Assembly (NCBI GenBank): GCA_003427395.1
Contig: BFEA01000281.1
Span: 67,444-115,326, forward strand
Length of the DNA stretch: 47,883 nucleotides
Direction of reading: 5' to 3'
Source: Chara braunii
Taxonomy: Eukaryota > Streptophyta > Charophyceae > Charales > Characeae
Shown: one piece after another, positions 1 through 8,694 of the stretch
How positions within the stretch are numbered: the stretch's first letter is position 1
How the letters are laid out: the number at the start of each line of letters is the position of its first letter
Made by a program: the position numbers and the translations under genes
The notes under the pieces: model-generated
Database searches by the model: none
Seen by the model: only the letters and a program-made list of their open reading frames with translations
What the model was told of the DNA's origin: nothing

Positions 1-115
1 CTCCTAGCGCACCCCCTATCCCACTATCCTACCTCAGTGTGACCAGCACTCAGGACCATTACCCTACCAATGGGCAGGTAACTTGGACCGAACAGTAGTG
101 ATAGGCACCAGGGCT
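1..115. repeat. Exact copy of 2862-2976 (truncated by window edge)
   Basis: All 115 bases are identical to 2862-2976. Identity stops at 115, two bases before a Tn5 mosaic end (118-136). At the other copy the sequence continues naturally into GATAGGTTGCC. The perfect match beside an adapter suggests a duplicated read segment from a mate-pair junction rather than a genomic repeat. Confidence 0.9.
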
Positions 116-117
116 CT

Positions 118-136
118 AGATGTGTATAAGAGACAG
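118..136 (+). other. Nextera/Tn5 mosaic-end adapter sequence in the assembly
   Basis: The 19 bases AGATGTGTATAAGAGACAG are exactly the Tn5 mosaic end used in Nextera tagmentation. The CT just before it (116-117) equals the last two bases of the opposite half of a mate-pair junction adapter. The sequence on its left is an exact duplicate of 2862-2976. I infer library carry-over, so contiguity across this point is doubtful. Confidence 0.95.
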
Positions 137-399
137 CTTGGGAAGTTACTACGCCAGACTTCGAAAAAATTCAGAAAAAGACTCAAGTCGCCCCCTCAAT
201 CCTGGTTACGAGACTCCGGGAAGACTTGACACGACAGAGCCACCATCTCCGCCGCTGCTGTGCCCTATGTCCATCCTACGAGCTAGCCCTCCTCACCAGC
301 AGGACGTGTTTATGTCCAATCCTACAGACACTCCCACCGTTAAAACCGGTGTAAGCTCCCACAGCCAACACGCTATGGAGAACAAAGAAAAAGATAAAG

Positions 400-870
400 A
401 ATTCGGAATACCCCTCCAACAGGTAAAGCCTCCTACTCAACACCCTCTACCTCTACAAGTAGAGGATGGACAGGGATGGAAGCCAACCTCTCTCCCTGTG
501 GAGGTTCCGGCGCATGACGGAGACTCAACTACACGTAAAAGAGCTCACAACGAACCCCCACGATAACTCTCTTCCCTCAAGGACAAAAGAGGGAAAAAAA
601 AAAAAAAAAGGGATAACTCTCTTCCCTCAAGGACAACCCCCTGTCTCTACACTGCCGCTGCCAGGAGGAGCCCCTTTCCCCTCATCAGCCCCAGTTCAGG
701 ACAGCCCCCCACACGGACACCTCTACTCCCTCAAAGGCATACAATTCCCCCTAGTGTACACCCCCCCAGAGCAGAAGTTCCCCCATCCCCCCTGTCCCAC
801 CCCCTCCAAGTAGAGCAACCCACTCGACCTCTCACCTGCTGAAAAACCAGCGCTTCACCCCTTGTCCTTC
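400..870 (+). repeat. Dispersed repeat family E, copy 1
   Basis: This pyrimidine-rich stretch is similar, in the same order and strand, to 43520-43880. Shared blocks include CTGTRGNGGTTCCGG near 497/43567, ACAATTCCCCCTAG near 740/43767 and the CCTGTC(T/C)CACCCCCTC block near 795/43817. Reading frames here are low-complexity Pro/Ser-rich and resemble nothing I know. The element type is unknown; an old non-autonomous TE is likely. Confidence 0.6.
562..635 (+). mobile_element. Poly(A)-only retroinsertion flanked by a 24-bp direct repeat
   Basis: An identical 24-base sequence beginning GATAACTCTCTTCC lies at 562-585 and 612-635. Only about 26 bases separate the copies, mostly a run of 17 A. The related copy at 43.5 kb lacks this structure. 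It has the form of a target-primed reverse-transcription event truncated to little more than its poly(A) tail, with the direct repeat as target-site duplication. A gap-filling slip is the alternative. Confidence 0.6.
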
Positions 871-1275
871 TCCTTTCTTTTCTCTGTTCTTTTTTGACCC
901 AGTCCTTTTCTCCATGGTCTTCTACTTTGGGGTGTGGGAATGGCTGAGAGGTCTCCCGTACCCCTCTCCTGCCAAAGACAGGGTGGGTAGGTGGGAGGCC
1001 AGGTTCTCCCAACTCATCCCGCCCTCTTCGTTGTCTGTTCTATTTTAGGGTGGAAGAATGGCTGGGGCTCAGGGAGGAGGGGGAGGAGGGGGAAGAGGGG
1101 GAGGAAGTAGGGCCACTGCAAGGTATAATTTCATACCAAGTGACAGACACCATACGTCAGAGGGCGCTTTGAGGTGTACTAAGCCAGTCCTCCTTTTTCT
1201 CACTGCCTGCCTGTCAGAAATGTTTGCTGTTTCAAAACGGAGAAGAAAGAGGAGAAGACAAGAAAGTGGAGAAGA
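871..1275. other. Gene-free stretch, purine/pyrimidine-rich
   Basis: Pyrimidine-rich sequence passes into a G-rich block (1070-1105, runs of GGAGGG) and AG-rich sequence (1238-1275). I see no gene. Reading frames are short and of biased composition. Confidence 0.5.
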
Positions 1276-1335
1276 ATACCTTTCTCGGCCTTTTGGCTAG
1301 GATCACATGTCTTATTTAAAAAAAAAAAAAAAAAG
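1276..1335 (+). pseudogene. Truncated U2 snRNA retropseudogene with poly(A) tail
   Basis: Positions 1276-1310 read ATACCTTTCTCGGCC, then TTTTGGCTAGGATCA, which is the 5' end of plant-type U2 snRNA with one substitution (GGCTAA to GGCTAG). After GATCA the match deteriorates (CATGT, then CTTATTT, lacking about ten U2 bases) and an A-tract starts at 1318. Animal U2 begins ATCGCTTCTC instead, so the start is informative about lineage. A similar AGAGGAGAAGA occurs on both sides (1248-1258, 1340-1350), but the region is purine-rich, so that target duplication is uncertain. It is far too short to be functional. Confidence 0.85.
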
Positions 1336-1349
1336 GCAAGAGGAGAAGA

Positions 1350-1388
1350 GGAGCAACCAAAAAAAAAAAAAAAAAAAAAAGGAGCAAC
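1350..1388 (+). repeat. A22 tract between two GGAGCAAC copies
   Basis: GGAGCAAC occurs at 1350-1357 and 1381-1388 on either side of a run of about 22 A. This is a second minimal poly(A) insertion like that at 562-635, though with a short repeat that could be chance. Confidence 0.4.
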
Positions 1389-2009
1389 AGTCCTCGTTGG
1401 ATTTCTGTTACGTGGGGAGCTGTGGTCGGGGATGGGTTTGGCCAGAAGTGCCTTGTCCAGCCCCGTATGACGGCGGCAGATATGTAAGGGATGCTGGGGC
1501 CCCGGCTCCCAGCTTGAATTGAACACGAAACAAGGACGGGCAAAAAAAAGGAAAAAAAAAATGGGGGCAAGTACGCTGCAGTCACACCCAACGTAGGCAA
1601 CTTTAGCAATAACTGGTCCCGAAATGAAGAAAAAAGGTGAACCCCCTATATCTGCCAAGTGCTACTGCGGGTAATGACTGACGCATTTCAAAACTCGCAC
1701 CATGACACCGGCGCCACTTTATCTTTTCTTTCCTATTTCGAACTAAAAGTGTGTCACAGCCACAGTTCCGGCCCCCCGCCCCTGAAAAAAAAGAAAAAAA
1801 CAGGACAGCTGCAGCACATAGCTATTTTTAGTTGTCGTTTATTGGGTATTGGCACAGGCATTCAAGTTCATTATAAGGACTGTTTCTAATATCATTTTGT
1901 TTGCTGTCTTGCTTGTGGGACAATGTAAGCAAATAATGGAACAAATAGAAAAGTCTGTTTCTCAGTGAAATTTGGATTCAATGAATGCATACCATCTACA
2001 AAAAAAAAA

Positions 2010-2190
2010 AAAAAACTAGAAGCCTTCAAACAACAGAGTTAGGGGGGGGCAGGGGGCCCCTCTTTGAGATCTTCAACTGGAGTTGCGGAGAAAGAAGGAA
2101 TGGGCACACTGGATAATATACAATGTTCCGGGCTGAAAAAAAAAAAAAAAAAAAAAAAAAAGGAAAGACCCAAAGAAATAGGGCCTGAGG
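2010..2190 (+). repeat. Dispersed repeat family D, copy 1
   Basis: Two blocks recur elsewhere in direct orientation. CTAGAAGCSTTCAAACAACA (2017) recurs at 6793. The segment from CCCCTCTTTGAGATCTTCAA (2057) to the end of the copy recurs at 7792-7905, interrupted here by an A-run at 2138-2161. I infer an old short retroelement; the family is unknown. Confidence 0.65.
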
Positions 2191-2325
2191 TTTTTTTTTA
2201 TAAAGAAAAACACCCCCTGCAGTGCTAGTGGTACTGGTAGAAGTAGATACCACTAGCACCCGGGAGACGCTCCATCTATTGGTGGGGTGCATCACCTGCT
2301 GGAAAACGGGTCCAGCGTCCCGTAT
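2191..2325 (-). mobile_element. LINE 3'-tail fragment (stand-alone copy)
   Basis: On the minus strand this reads GGACGCTGGACCCG..., the element shared by the 3' ends of LINE copies 1-3. It then has the CACC...AATAGATGGAG block, a third hairpin with a perfect 12-bp stem (GTGCTAGTGGTA / TACCACTAGCAC) and ends in an A-run (T-run at 2191-2199 on the plus strand). It is either a severely 5'-truncated LINE or a SINE borrowing the LINE tail. Confidence 0.75.
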
Positions 2326-2861
2326 ACAGAGTGAATCTGGAAGATCTGGAAAGTACCAGGAATGGAGGTTAAGGGAAGCCTGCCAGCATTGATCGCTCTG
2401 AAATCCAGAGGATTGACTGTGAAGGTTTTAAGAGAAGGTTTTTAGAAAAGGAGCCCCCAAATACCCTGACCCCGATGTTATTATTCAGTATCCCTGCCCG
2501 CCATGATACAAGGGAAAGCATTTGATAAACATTTCCCGGGGGGGACCGGCAGAACGGTATTGCAGAGACATCTCTTCAGCCCTGATCCGGCCGCCAGATT
2601 GAGCACTTCTTCCTGATGTGACAGCACTGCCTACTCTAAATCTGAAGGATTCCACCCATTGCTCAGACTTGCAGAGACTCAAAACTGTTGCAGAATCTTT
2701 TGCTACCCCGGGGAGCACCGGGGGTGATCCTTTTTTTTTTTTTTTTTGAAGTCCATGGTGTTGTAGAGGCCAGTCACTGAGTGCACAGTGATCACCTGGA
2801 GCTGTGGGCCGTGGGTGTCCTGGAATATGGGACCACCTCCGATCCCATCCTCACGTCAATA
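2326..2861. other. Gene-free stretch
   Basis: I recognise nothing here except a T-run at 2731-2747 followed by TGAAGTCC. No frame of interest and no match to other repeats in the window. Confidence 0.5.
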
Positions 2862-3300
2862 CTCCTAGCGCACCCCCTATCCCACTATCCTACCTCAGTG
2901 TGACCAGCACTCAGGACCATTACCCTACCAATGGGCAGGTAACTTGGACCGAACAGTAGTGATAGGCACCAGGGCTGATAGGTTGCCCAGCCCTGGTGAA
3001 AGCGGAATCGGACAAGCCTTGTCGAACGGGAACTTCGGACACCAGGCCCAGACAATCTACTACAGGCTCCAAGAGACTCTGGACCCTAGGTTCAGACAGG
3101 GTAGCACCCACTGAAGCAGTCTTACTGTCCTTCCCCTAGCTTACCCAAGGCTAGGCGGAACTCGGACTGGCCTGAGCGACTTATATCCCTACCCTTACCC
3201 TAGGGTCTAAGCCTTATATAGCCACCAGAGAGTTCTATCCGAATGTCAGTAGGAACCCCTTACCTGAACCTACTGCAGATACTAGACCCCACCAAGTGAC
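2862..3300 (+). repeat. Dispersed repeat family F, copy 1
   Basis: The first 115 bases are the source of the artefactual copy at 1-115. From about 2988 (CCCAGCCCT) to 3060 it resembles 41845-41920: shared blocks are CCCAGCCCT, TCAGACAAGCC/TCGGACAAGCC, and ACGGGCACTTC/ACGGGAACTTC, in the same order. No coding signal. Confidence 0.55.
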
Positions 3301-3323
3301 TAGACCCGCCCAGTCCGATAGTT

Positions 3324-3555
3324 GTGTAGTTCGCAAGCTATGTGTACACCCGAAGGCTGTGTATGCTCAGTGAATCTGTGTATCGAGATGTACAGACAGC
3401 ATCACGTGTGGAAACTTGTGTATGTAGCCCGTCGGCGACGTATAGTTCGCAAGCTATGTGTATGCCCAAAGGCTGTGTGCTCTGTGAATCTATGTATCGA
3501 CATGTACAGACAGCATCATGTGTGTATATCGAAGAGAGAACGGGGCAAGCTGGAC
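3324..3555 (+). repeat. Tandem duplication, 2 units of about 116 bp
   Basis: The unit beginning GTGTAGTTCGCAAGCTATGT (3324) is followed by a second beginning GTATAGTTCGCAAGCTATGT (3440). Both contain GAATCT(G/A)TGTATCGA and ATGTACAGACAGCATCA. Open frames here are by-products of the repeat. Confidence 0.8.
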
Positions 3556-3572
3556 AAGGACCCCCCCCAAGG

Positions 3573-3655
3573 TCCGAACCAAGCTCGAACCCATGACCTT
3601 GTAACATGTAACCAAATGACTCTACCGTATGAACGACTGTCGGAAATGGCACAAA
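3573..3655 (-). pseudogene. tRNA-like module (SINE head)
   Basis: The minus strand has an A-box-like ATACGGTAGAGTC and a good B box, GGTCATGGGTTCGAGC, at tRNA-like spacing. Possible acceptor pairing is CCGA with TCGG. The anticodon arm does not fold cleanly, so it is a tRNA-derived SINE head or decayed tRNA rather than a working tRNA. Confidence 0.55.
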
Positions 3656-3926
3656 CGTGTGATATGCCAGACTAGGGAGATCAATAAAACACCCAAGACC
3701 AACGCCCCCAAGCAACCCCTGCGGAACCCAGAACCAACATACAAGACCATGAACAATCCAAGACAATATACTTCTTATAAATGAACTCTTAAGAATCACA
3801 CGCCAGTCTAGACATAATGCAGCCTTCATCTTCATTGACTTTGAGAAAGCATATGACCATGTGGATTGACTCTTTCTGGACAACTGCCTAAAAAAAATGA
3901 ACTTTGGTCCAAACTTTAGGAGATGG

Positions 3927-4093
3927 AACAACCATTTCGTCAAAATGGACATTTTTTATTTTTTGAACGAAATTGAAACGAGTTTTTTGGCCGAAAACTC
4001 GTCAAAATTTGTTGTGACGAGTTTTTGGCAAAAAAACTCGGTTTAAATTTCGTTCAAAAAATAAAAGACGTCCATTTTGACGAAATGGCAGTT
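3927..4093. mobile_element. Foldback MITE, family A, copy 1 (internally deleted)
   Basis: This 167-bp element starts AACAACCATTTCGTCAAAAT and ends with the near complement, so it is almost entirely self-complementary. It is flanked by ATGG on both sides (3923-3926, 4094-4097), a 4-bp target duplication. Removing element plus one ATGG rejoins the RT frame (RRW-IEILH), which fixes the boundaries. Related copies lie at 31476-31818 and 43073-43417 and have an extra central stem of about 170 bp that is missing here. Confidence 0.88.
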
Positions 4094-5159
4094 ATGGATA
4101 GAAATCCTACACCAAAAAGCATCTACTAGAATCACTATAAACGGTAATGTCTCTCCCCCAATTAACTTACAGAGATCGGTTAGACAAGACGATCCTCTTG
4201 CTCCTTTTCTTTTCATCATAATCATGGAAGCCCTAACTATCAATCTCACTAAACATAAGGACATAAAATGAATACAGATCTCCTCTGGTGGATTCATCAC
4301 CACGGGGTTAGACCACCAGAAACCCCTCGTATTAAATGGGTCCCTAAGGAAACTCCAATCAGAATCCAAGGTACATCCCTATCAGCAGAAGGAAAACCAA
4401 CGACAAACAATAAAAAAATCATACAAAGCATCCAATCTAAATTCGGCCTGTGGAAAAACAAACATACGTCTATTTTGGTACGAGCTCTAGTAATCAACAA
4501 TGTAATCTTGGCCTCAACTTGGTACAAATCGGCCATATGGGCACTAGATGAGTCATCGACCAAATTGCTCCAACAACAACTCAGAGTCTTTTTATGGAGA
4601 GGCAACCATGACTGCAAAAATGCCATAAATAGAGTAGCATGGACATCCATCATACAACCCAAATCTAAAAAGGGGTTGAGAATTATTGATTCATCCACTC
4701 AAACTATGGCCCTATCTGTGCAATGGATCAAGAGACTTTTATTCAATCCACAAACCCCTTGGAGTGCAATGGCATGGGGGCAACTAAGGAGACTAGCCCC
4801 CTCCACCGGTAATGCAGTAAATCCAGCAATGTGACTAGAAAACCAGACATGGTCAATTCCAAGAAGCATACAAAGAAACTACAACGTCCAAGAACTCACA
4901 GATAAGGAAGCGGCAAGACAAGACATTAGCAAAGACTCATTTTTGATAAAAATCATGAAGACCTGAAAAAAAATTCCCTTGCCTGATAAATACCCTCTTA
5001 AAAGATGGGAAGAGATTATCCGTCAGCCAATTTTCAATAATGAATGGATCAAGGACTCCCAAGGCTATACTCTACATTGTATGGAGAACCTATGAAAATG
5101 ATGGATTAAAAAAGGTATCATAAGAATCAAAGACATTTGGAATGAAAGAACTAGACAAT

Positions 5160-5549
5160 GAGGCGGGGAGCTAGCGCTATGGCTGGCGGGTCACCGCAAC
5201 ATGGGGATGGTGGCATGCTGGTTGCTTGTAGGTGAGGCGTTGGCTGGTCGGAGGTGGCGGGGCGTTAGCTTCTCGCAGGTTGCGAGGCGCTGGCTTCTCG
5301 CGAGTTGCGATGCGTTGGCTGTGTGAGTGCAGCGAGGCGCTGGCTGCTGGCGGGGGGCGAGGCGCTGGCAAGAGGTGAGTGGTGGGGTGCTGGTGACTTG
5401 GGCTGGCGAGGTGCTAGTTTGGGGTGACTAGTAAGATGTTAGCTGACACGTGGTGCGGTGCTGGCAGCCGACGGGAGGGAGGCGCTGGTGCGAGGGTGCT
5501 GTGTTGTTGTGAATTAGATGGGGGATAGCGCTTGACGCACGCGCAGTAT
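5160..5549. repeat. GC-rich degenerate minisatellite
   Basis: Irregular units of roughly 25-45 bp around GCGAGGCGCTGGC, with variants GATGCGTTGGCTG and GGTGCTGG. CpG-rich and unlike the AT-rich LINE around it. CAAAGACATTTGG stands on both sides (5128 and 5551), suggesting a repair or insertion junction. The frames are repeat artefacts. Confidence 0.75.
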
Positions 5550-6086
5550 CCAAAGACATTTGGTCATTACTCAACGATATTTTGGTGAAATGGAAAAAAC
5601 TAAAAGACAAGCTACAACACAACTCCTCAAAAACAGATATCCTCAAAGCAATCAAATCCTTCAGCAGAGACTAGCTAAGGGGAACAAAGGGGGAGAGATT
5701 GGAAGGATAAAATGAAAAGGTGAGAAAGGTGATGAGCGGCAAGAAATAAATAGGAACTACAAATTATTTTTAATGGGTGGACTGAGGTTCACCCTTACAT
5801 CCCTCTCCGTTCAATGCTGGATTTTCCTAATCCCTTCCCCCCGTCCCCCAATGCTATCGTCTCATTGTCATGGCATGGTCTGAAAGCCTAGGATAAAATA
5901 AAAGCTTGTAAGGAAAAGAAAGTTCTAGAATATACAACAGACATAGTTTGAGAGAGAACTTTTTCTTAAGTAAGAGTAGGGCACCACATACAACTAGGAT
6001 TTAAATGTTCATTTCTGGCGCCGTGCCCTAGGTGAAGAGGCTCAGGCATGTACTCTTACAACATTTCTTCTTATTATGAAAAGTGA

Positions 6087-6198
6087 CGCTGGACCCGTTT
6101 TCTAGCAGGTGCAGCTCCCCACCAATAGATGGAGTGACCAATGCAAATCTTAGTAGGGAGGGTTGCTCTTACCACCCTACCTACCATGGTTTATCGAG

Positions 6199-6234
<36 letters not shown>

Positions 6235-6235
6235 A
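6087..6235 (+). other. LINE 3' tail with hairpins and poly(A)
   Basis: Three hairpins follow one another: GCTGGA/TCTAGC around CCCGTTT, GCTCC/GGAGT around CACCAATAGAT, and TAGGGNGGG/CCCTACCTA near 6152-6183. An A-tract follows. Stem bases differ among the copies of this tail but pairing is usually kept. I infer it is the template-recognition structure for the LINE reverse transcriptase. Confidence 0.7.
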
Positions 6236-6349
6236 ACAACCCTTGGGTGGTGTGCAAGCAATGTCTGTTATAGTACCATGCGTCAGCCCAAGGGAGTGTG
6301 TGTCCAGTCGTGCGTCAATCTAACGCCCTGCCGGTGTCCATGCGCAAGG

Positions 6350-6424
6350 CTGCGGGGTTTTGAACACGCTACCTTATACCACAATGCGCATTTCCAACCG
6401 GTGCTCTAACCACTGAGCTACATC
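6350..6424 (-). pseudogene. tRNA-like module (SINE head)
   Basis: The minus strand reads GATGTAGCTCAGTGGTTAGAGC, a very good D-arm/A box with GCTC-GAGC pairing, followed by a B-box-like GCGTGTTCAAAACC at slightly long spacing. The anticodon region is expanded and does not fold cleanly. It is a tRNA-derived SINE head or pseudogene. Confidence 0.65.
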
Positions 6425-7029
6425 ATTCTTGACCTATGGGCAGGGGGGGGTGCATAAAAGAGCCTCGACTAAGGAAAGCGGGTGAGGGGGGAAGGGATCC
6501 AGGAAATCAAAAAGGGGTCTCATAGGGAACGAGGGCTCACAATTAGTCCAATCATTAAAAATCAGGCAATAGTCCCTGGGGGGGCCTGTTCAGCTCTGGT
6601 CTGTCCTCTTGGTTGATCCCCTCCCCACTATACCCTAGCTACCCATCCCCCCCGGTCCCCCCCAAGCCAATCTGTACAAAAGGCGTGAGGGCCCGCTTAA
6701 TATCCCGGTCCGTTTGAAAGGTATCCATCTGGTTTTTCAAGTCATACCATCTACGTAGCGATTCCAGTAGGGCCTGAGGGTCTAAAAAAAACCCTAGAAG
6801 CGTTCAAACAACAGAGTTAGGGGGTGCAAAGAGCCTCTATCTGCCCTGGCCTACAGCCAGAGCCTATTCGACTATTTTACCTATTTGGCCTGTGAGATGT
6901 GGCTTGATCCCACAGGCTTTGTGCTGTTTCAGTCCAGTCCAGTTCGTTACCACCGTTGGTACTAGTCTAGTCCAGTCAGTCCGCTGGGGGTATACCCCAA
7001 CTGCAGTCTTTTTTTTTTTCTTTTTTTTT
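6425..7029. other. Gene-free stretch with short family D block
   Basis: Apart from the block CTAGAAGCGTTCAAACAACA (6793), which repeats 2017, and a T-rich tract at 7010-7032, nothing is recognised. No coding frame stands out. Confidence 0.5.
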
Positions 7030-7110
7030 TTTGAAACAATGCTCCAATCTATTCGTGGGGAGCAGCACGTGCTGGAAACCGAGCCAAGCCTCCCATCAGA
7101 AAACATATTA
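7030..7110 (-). mobile_element. LINE 3'-tail fragment, CACGAATAGATT variant
   Basis: On the minus strand this contains GGTTTCCAGCACGTGCTGCT and CCCCACGAATAGATTGGAGC, then runs into A (T-run to 7032 on the plus strand). The second hairpin pairs GCTCC with GGAGC. It is the same tail family as the LINE copies, with a distinct loop shared with 42258-42320. Confidence 0.7.
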
Positions 7111-7353
7111 GGAAACGTTTTTAAAACAATTGAGATATCGAGGCCATTACCCAACTTCAGCTAAAGAATCCTGAAAACACATCGGGATAGTCACTGTCTC
7201 TTATACACATCTTCGTGGGGAGCAGCACGTGCTGGAAACCGAGCCAAGCCTCCCATCAGAAAACATATTAGGAAACGTTTTTAAAACAATTGAGATATCG
7301 AGGCCATTACCCAACTTCAGCTAAAGAATCCTGAAAACACATCGGGATAGTCA
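7053..7353. repeat. Exact 141-bp direct duplication around a Tn5 mosaic end
   Basis: Positions 7053-7193 and 7213-7353 are identical. The only thing between them is a 19-bp Tn5 mosaic end. This is what a read passing through an adapter looks like after being built into an assembly. The true genome probably lacks 7194-7353. Confidence 0.93.
7194..7212 (-). other. Nextera/Tn5 mosaic-end adapter sequence in the assembly
   Basis: CTGTCTCTTATACACATCT is an exact mosaic end, the reverse complement of the one at 118-136. See the flanking exact duplication. Confidence 0.95.
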
Positions 7354-7791
7354 CAAACAGAGTGCCACAAAAGTTTTCAAAATACTCAAAGCCCCCAGGG
7401 ACCCCAAACAAAACCCTCTACGACCCTCCAACCCTGTTTTATTCATTGTCGGGCTCTTCAGGACTCACACCTCCACCCTGCTAGGTTACACGGCAACACG
7501 ACTCACCCTAGCTCCAGCCAGCATCGTCTCGACAGTACCCCTTGGTTGTCCCTTGGAATGCCCACCCCAAAGCATCCTCAGATCTCTCTACCAGGCCTCA
7601 TGTTACCCCATCTCAGTCTGTTTCAGCCGCCTTCTTCATTTGCACCATTTTGGAGTATGTGCGTGTTGAGTTTGCGTCGGAGCTGCACTGTCTCTTCCAT
7701 CTCCATCACCATCTCCTTCATCCTCACCTTCGTTTTGATCCTGACGGGCCACCATCCCAGCGGGTCTATCACAGGGGGGCCAGGGCGCCCC
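7354..7791. other. Gene-free stretch
   Basis: C-rich sequence with open but compositionally biased frames. I recognise no domain and no RNA gene. Confidence 0.5.
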
Positions 7792-7905
7792 CCCCCTCTT
7801 TGAGATCTTCAACTGGAGTTGTGGAGAATGAAGGAATGGACACATTAGATAATGAACAGTGTTCCCGACTGCAGAACTACCCAAAGTAATAGGGTCTGAG
7901 GGTCT
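7792..7905 (+). repeat. Dispersed repeat family D, copy 2
   Basis: CCCCTCTTTGAGATCTTCAA, GGAATGGACACA and AATAGGGTCTGAGG match the copy at 2055-2190 in order and strand. This copy lacks the internal A-run of copy 1. Confidence 0.7.
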
Positions 7906-8292
7906 GCCTGGAATTTCGAACGTGGAAAAGTTGTGTTGCGCCACCAGGCCTTTTCTCAACCATCGTGTTCTAACGGCTTTCAACGAACCACGAAATTGTT
8001 GTTTGGACCTGTCAGACAGAAAAGACTGGTGTCGCCTTGCAATGTCCCGCCTGTGCCATTTTTTATCTCTTTTTCGGAGAGAGGCAAAAATCTGCATCGA
8101 AAGAAAGAGGCTCTTATGGACTGGTGATTATTGGGATGTTGGGACTCTCCAACAACTTGGCAACAAGTACTATGCAACAAAAGTCGTTCAACGGTCTCAT
8201 TATTGTACCAGAATTGGTTTTTTTCTTGAAATAAAATGCCCACTTTTTTTTTCCCCCCCCCTTCTTTTTTTGGGGGGGCTAACTTCAGCACA

Positions 8293-8452
8293 GTCACAAA
8301 ACAGTTTGAAATTACACTTCAGGCATTCCCCCGAACACCGCACACCCCCACATAATGCTACCTGACCGAAAAGCTAGCTTATATACATAGCCCAGAGTGC
8401 AATTTGAAAACCTTTTTTGCCTGAAGTGTATTTCGAAACGCTTGTTTGTGAC
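8293..8452. mobile_element. MITE, family B, copy 1
   Basis: A 160-bp element with imperfect terminal inverted repeats of about 33 bp: GTCACAAAACAGTTTGAAAT at the left and the complement of GTCACAAACAAGCGTTTCGA at the right, both continuing into TACACTTCAGGCA. A relative lies at 22232-22395 inside the left arm of the giant inverted repeat. I could not fix a target duplication. Confidence 0.75.
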
Positions 8453-8466
8453 TCCCGCGTAGTTTT

Positions 8467-8503
8467 NNTTTTTTTTTTTTTGGGGGGGGGGGGGNGNGNG
8501 GGG
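8467..8503. other. Homopolymer block with ambiguous bases
   Basis: T-run followed by G-run, with N at 8467-8468, 8495, 8497 and 8499. The consensus is unreliable here. Confidence 0.8.
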
Positions 8504-8694
8504 AAAGCTTTGTGCGGGCGGGCCACTTACCAAGGTGGTAAGAGCATCCTCATTAAACCACCAGTAACTGCCGTGTTTTTAGGTATTAACGCAAAGGCTG
8601 AATCGGTGTGCAGTGTGAGTCTATATTCATTTGCGTCAGAGGGGACCTAAGACCCCTTGGGGCATTGCTGGTTTAAGTGGGCCTAGTTGGAAGG

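Larger units (their letters stand above)
3750..5680 (+). pseudogene. LINE ORF2 reverse transcriptase relic, copy 1
   Basis: Translation in pieces gives DNILLINELL, then FIFIDFEKAYDHVD (RT block with the first catalytic Asp, about 3827-3868), RRW, and after the MITE insertion ILHQKASTRITINGNV and SVRQDDPLAPFLFIIIMEA. The block that should hold the YADD-type motif is deleted: about 4270 jumps from the segment after RT block 4 to WWIHHHGVRPPETPRIKWV. The thumb region follows (FGLWKNKHTSILVRALVINN, then FLWRGNHDCKNAINRVAW). In-frame stops at 3867, 4832, 4964 and 5093 are all TGA and fall where copies 2 or 3 have Trp. After the minisatellite a C-terminal piece (SLLNDILVKWKKLKDKLQ) persists to about 5670. 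No RT activity is possible. Confidence 0.88.
3750..6235 (+). mobile_element. L1-type LINE, copy 1 (5'-truncated, broken)
   Basis: The element starts inside the RT domain, runs through RT, thumb and C-terminal regions, and finishes with the LINE tail (GACGCTGGACCC at 6087) and a 31-base A-tract (6203-6233). It has been hit by MITE A (3927-4093), has lost the RT catalytic block, and carries a GC-rich minisatellite at 5160-5549 where about a kilobase of ORF2 is missing compared with copies 2 and 3. It is dead. Confidence 0.85.

Noticed and set aside
1200-1658. Long frames rich in Phe or Lys (also near 2026, 6083, 6864, 14613)
   Set aside because: They run through poly(A)/poly(T) tracts; the composition is set by the homopolymer and nothing resembles a protein domain.
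7194-7212. Genuine Tn5-like transposon end
   Set aside because: The exact engineered 19-bp mosaic end, flanked by a perfect read-like duplication, is a library adapter; no transposase or IS50 sequence is present.
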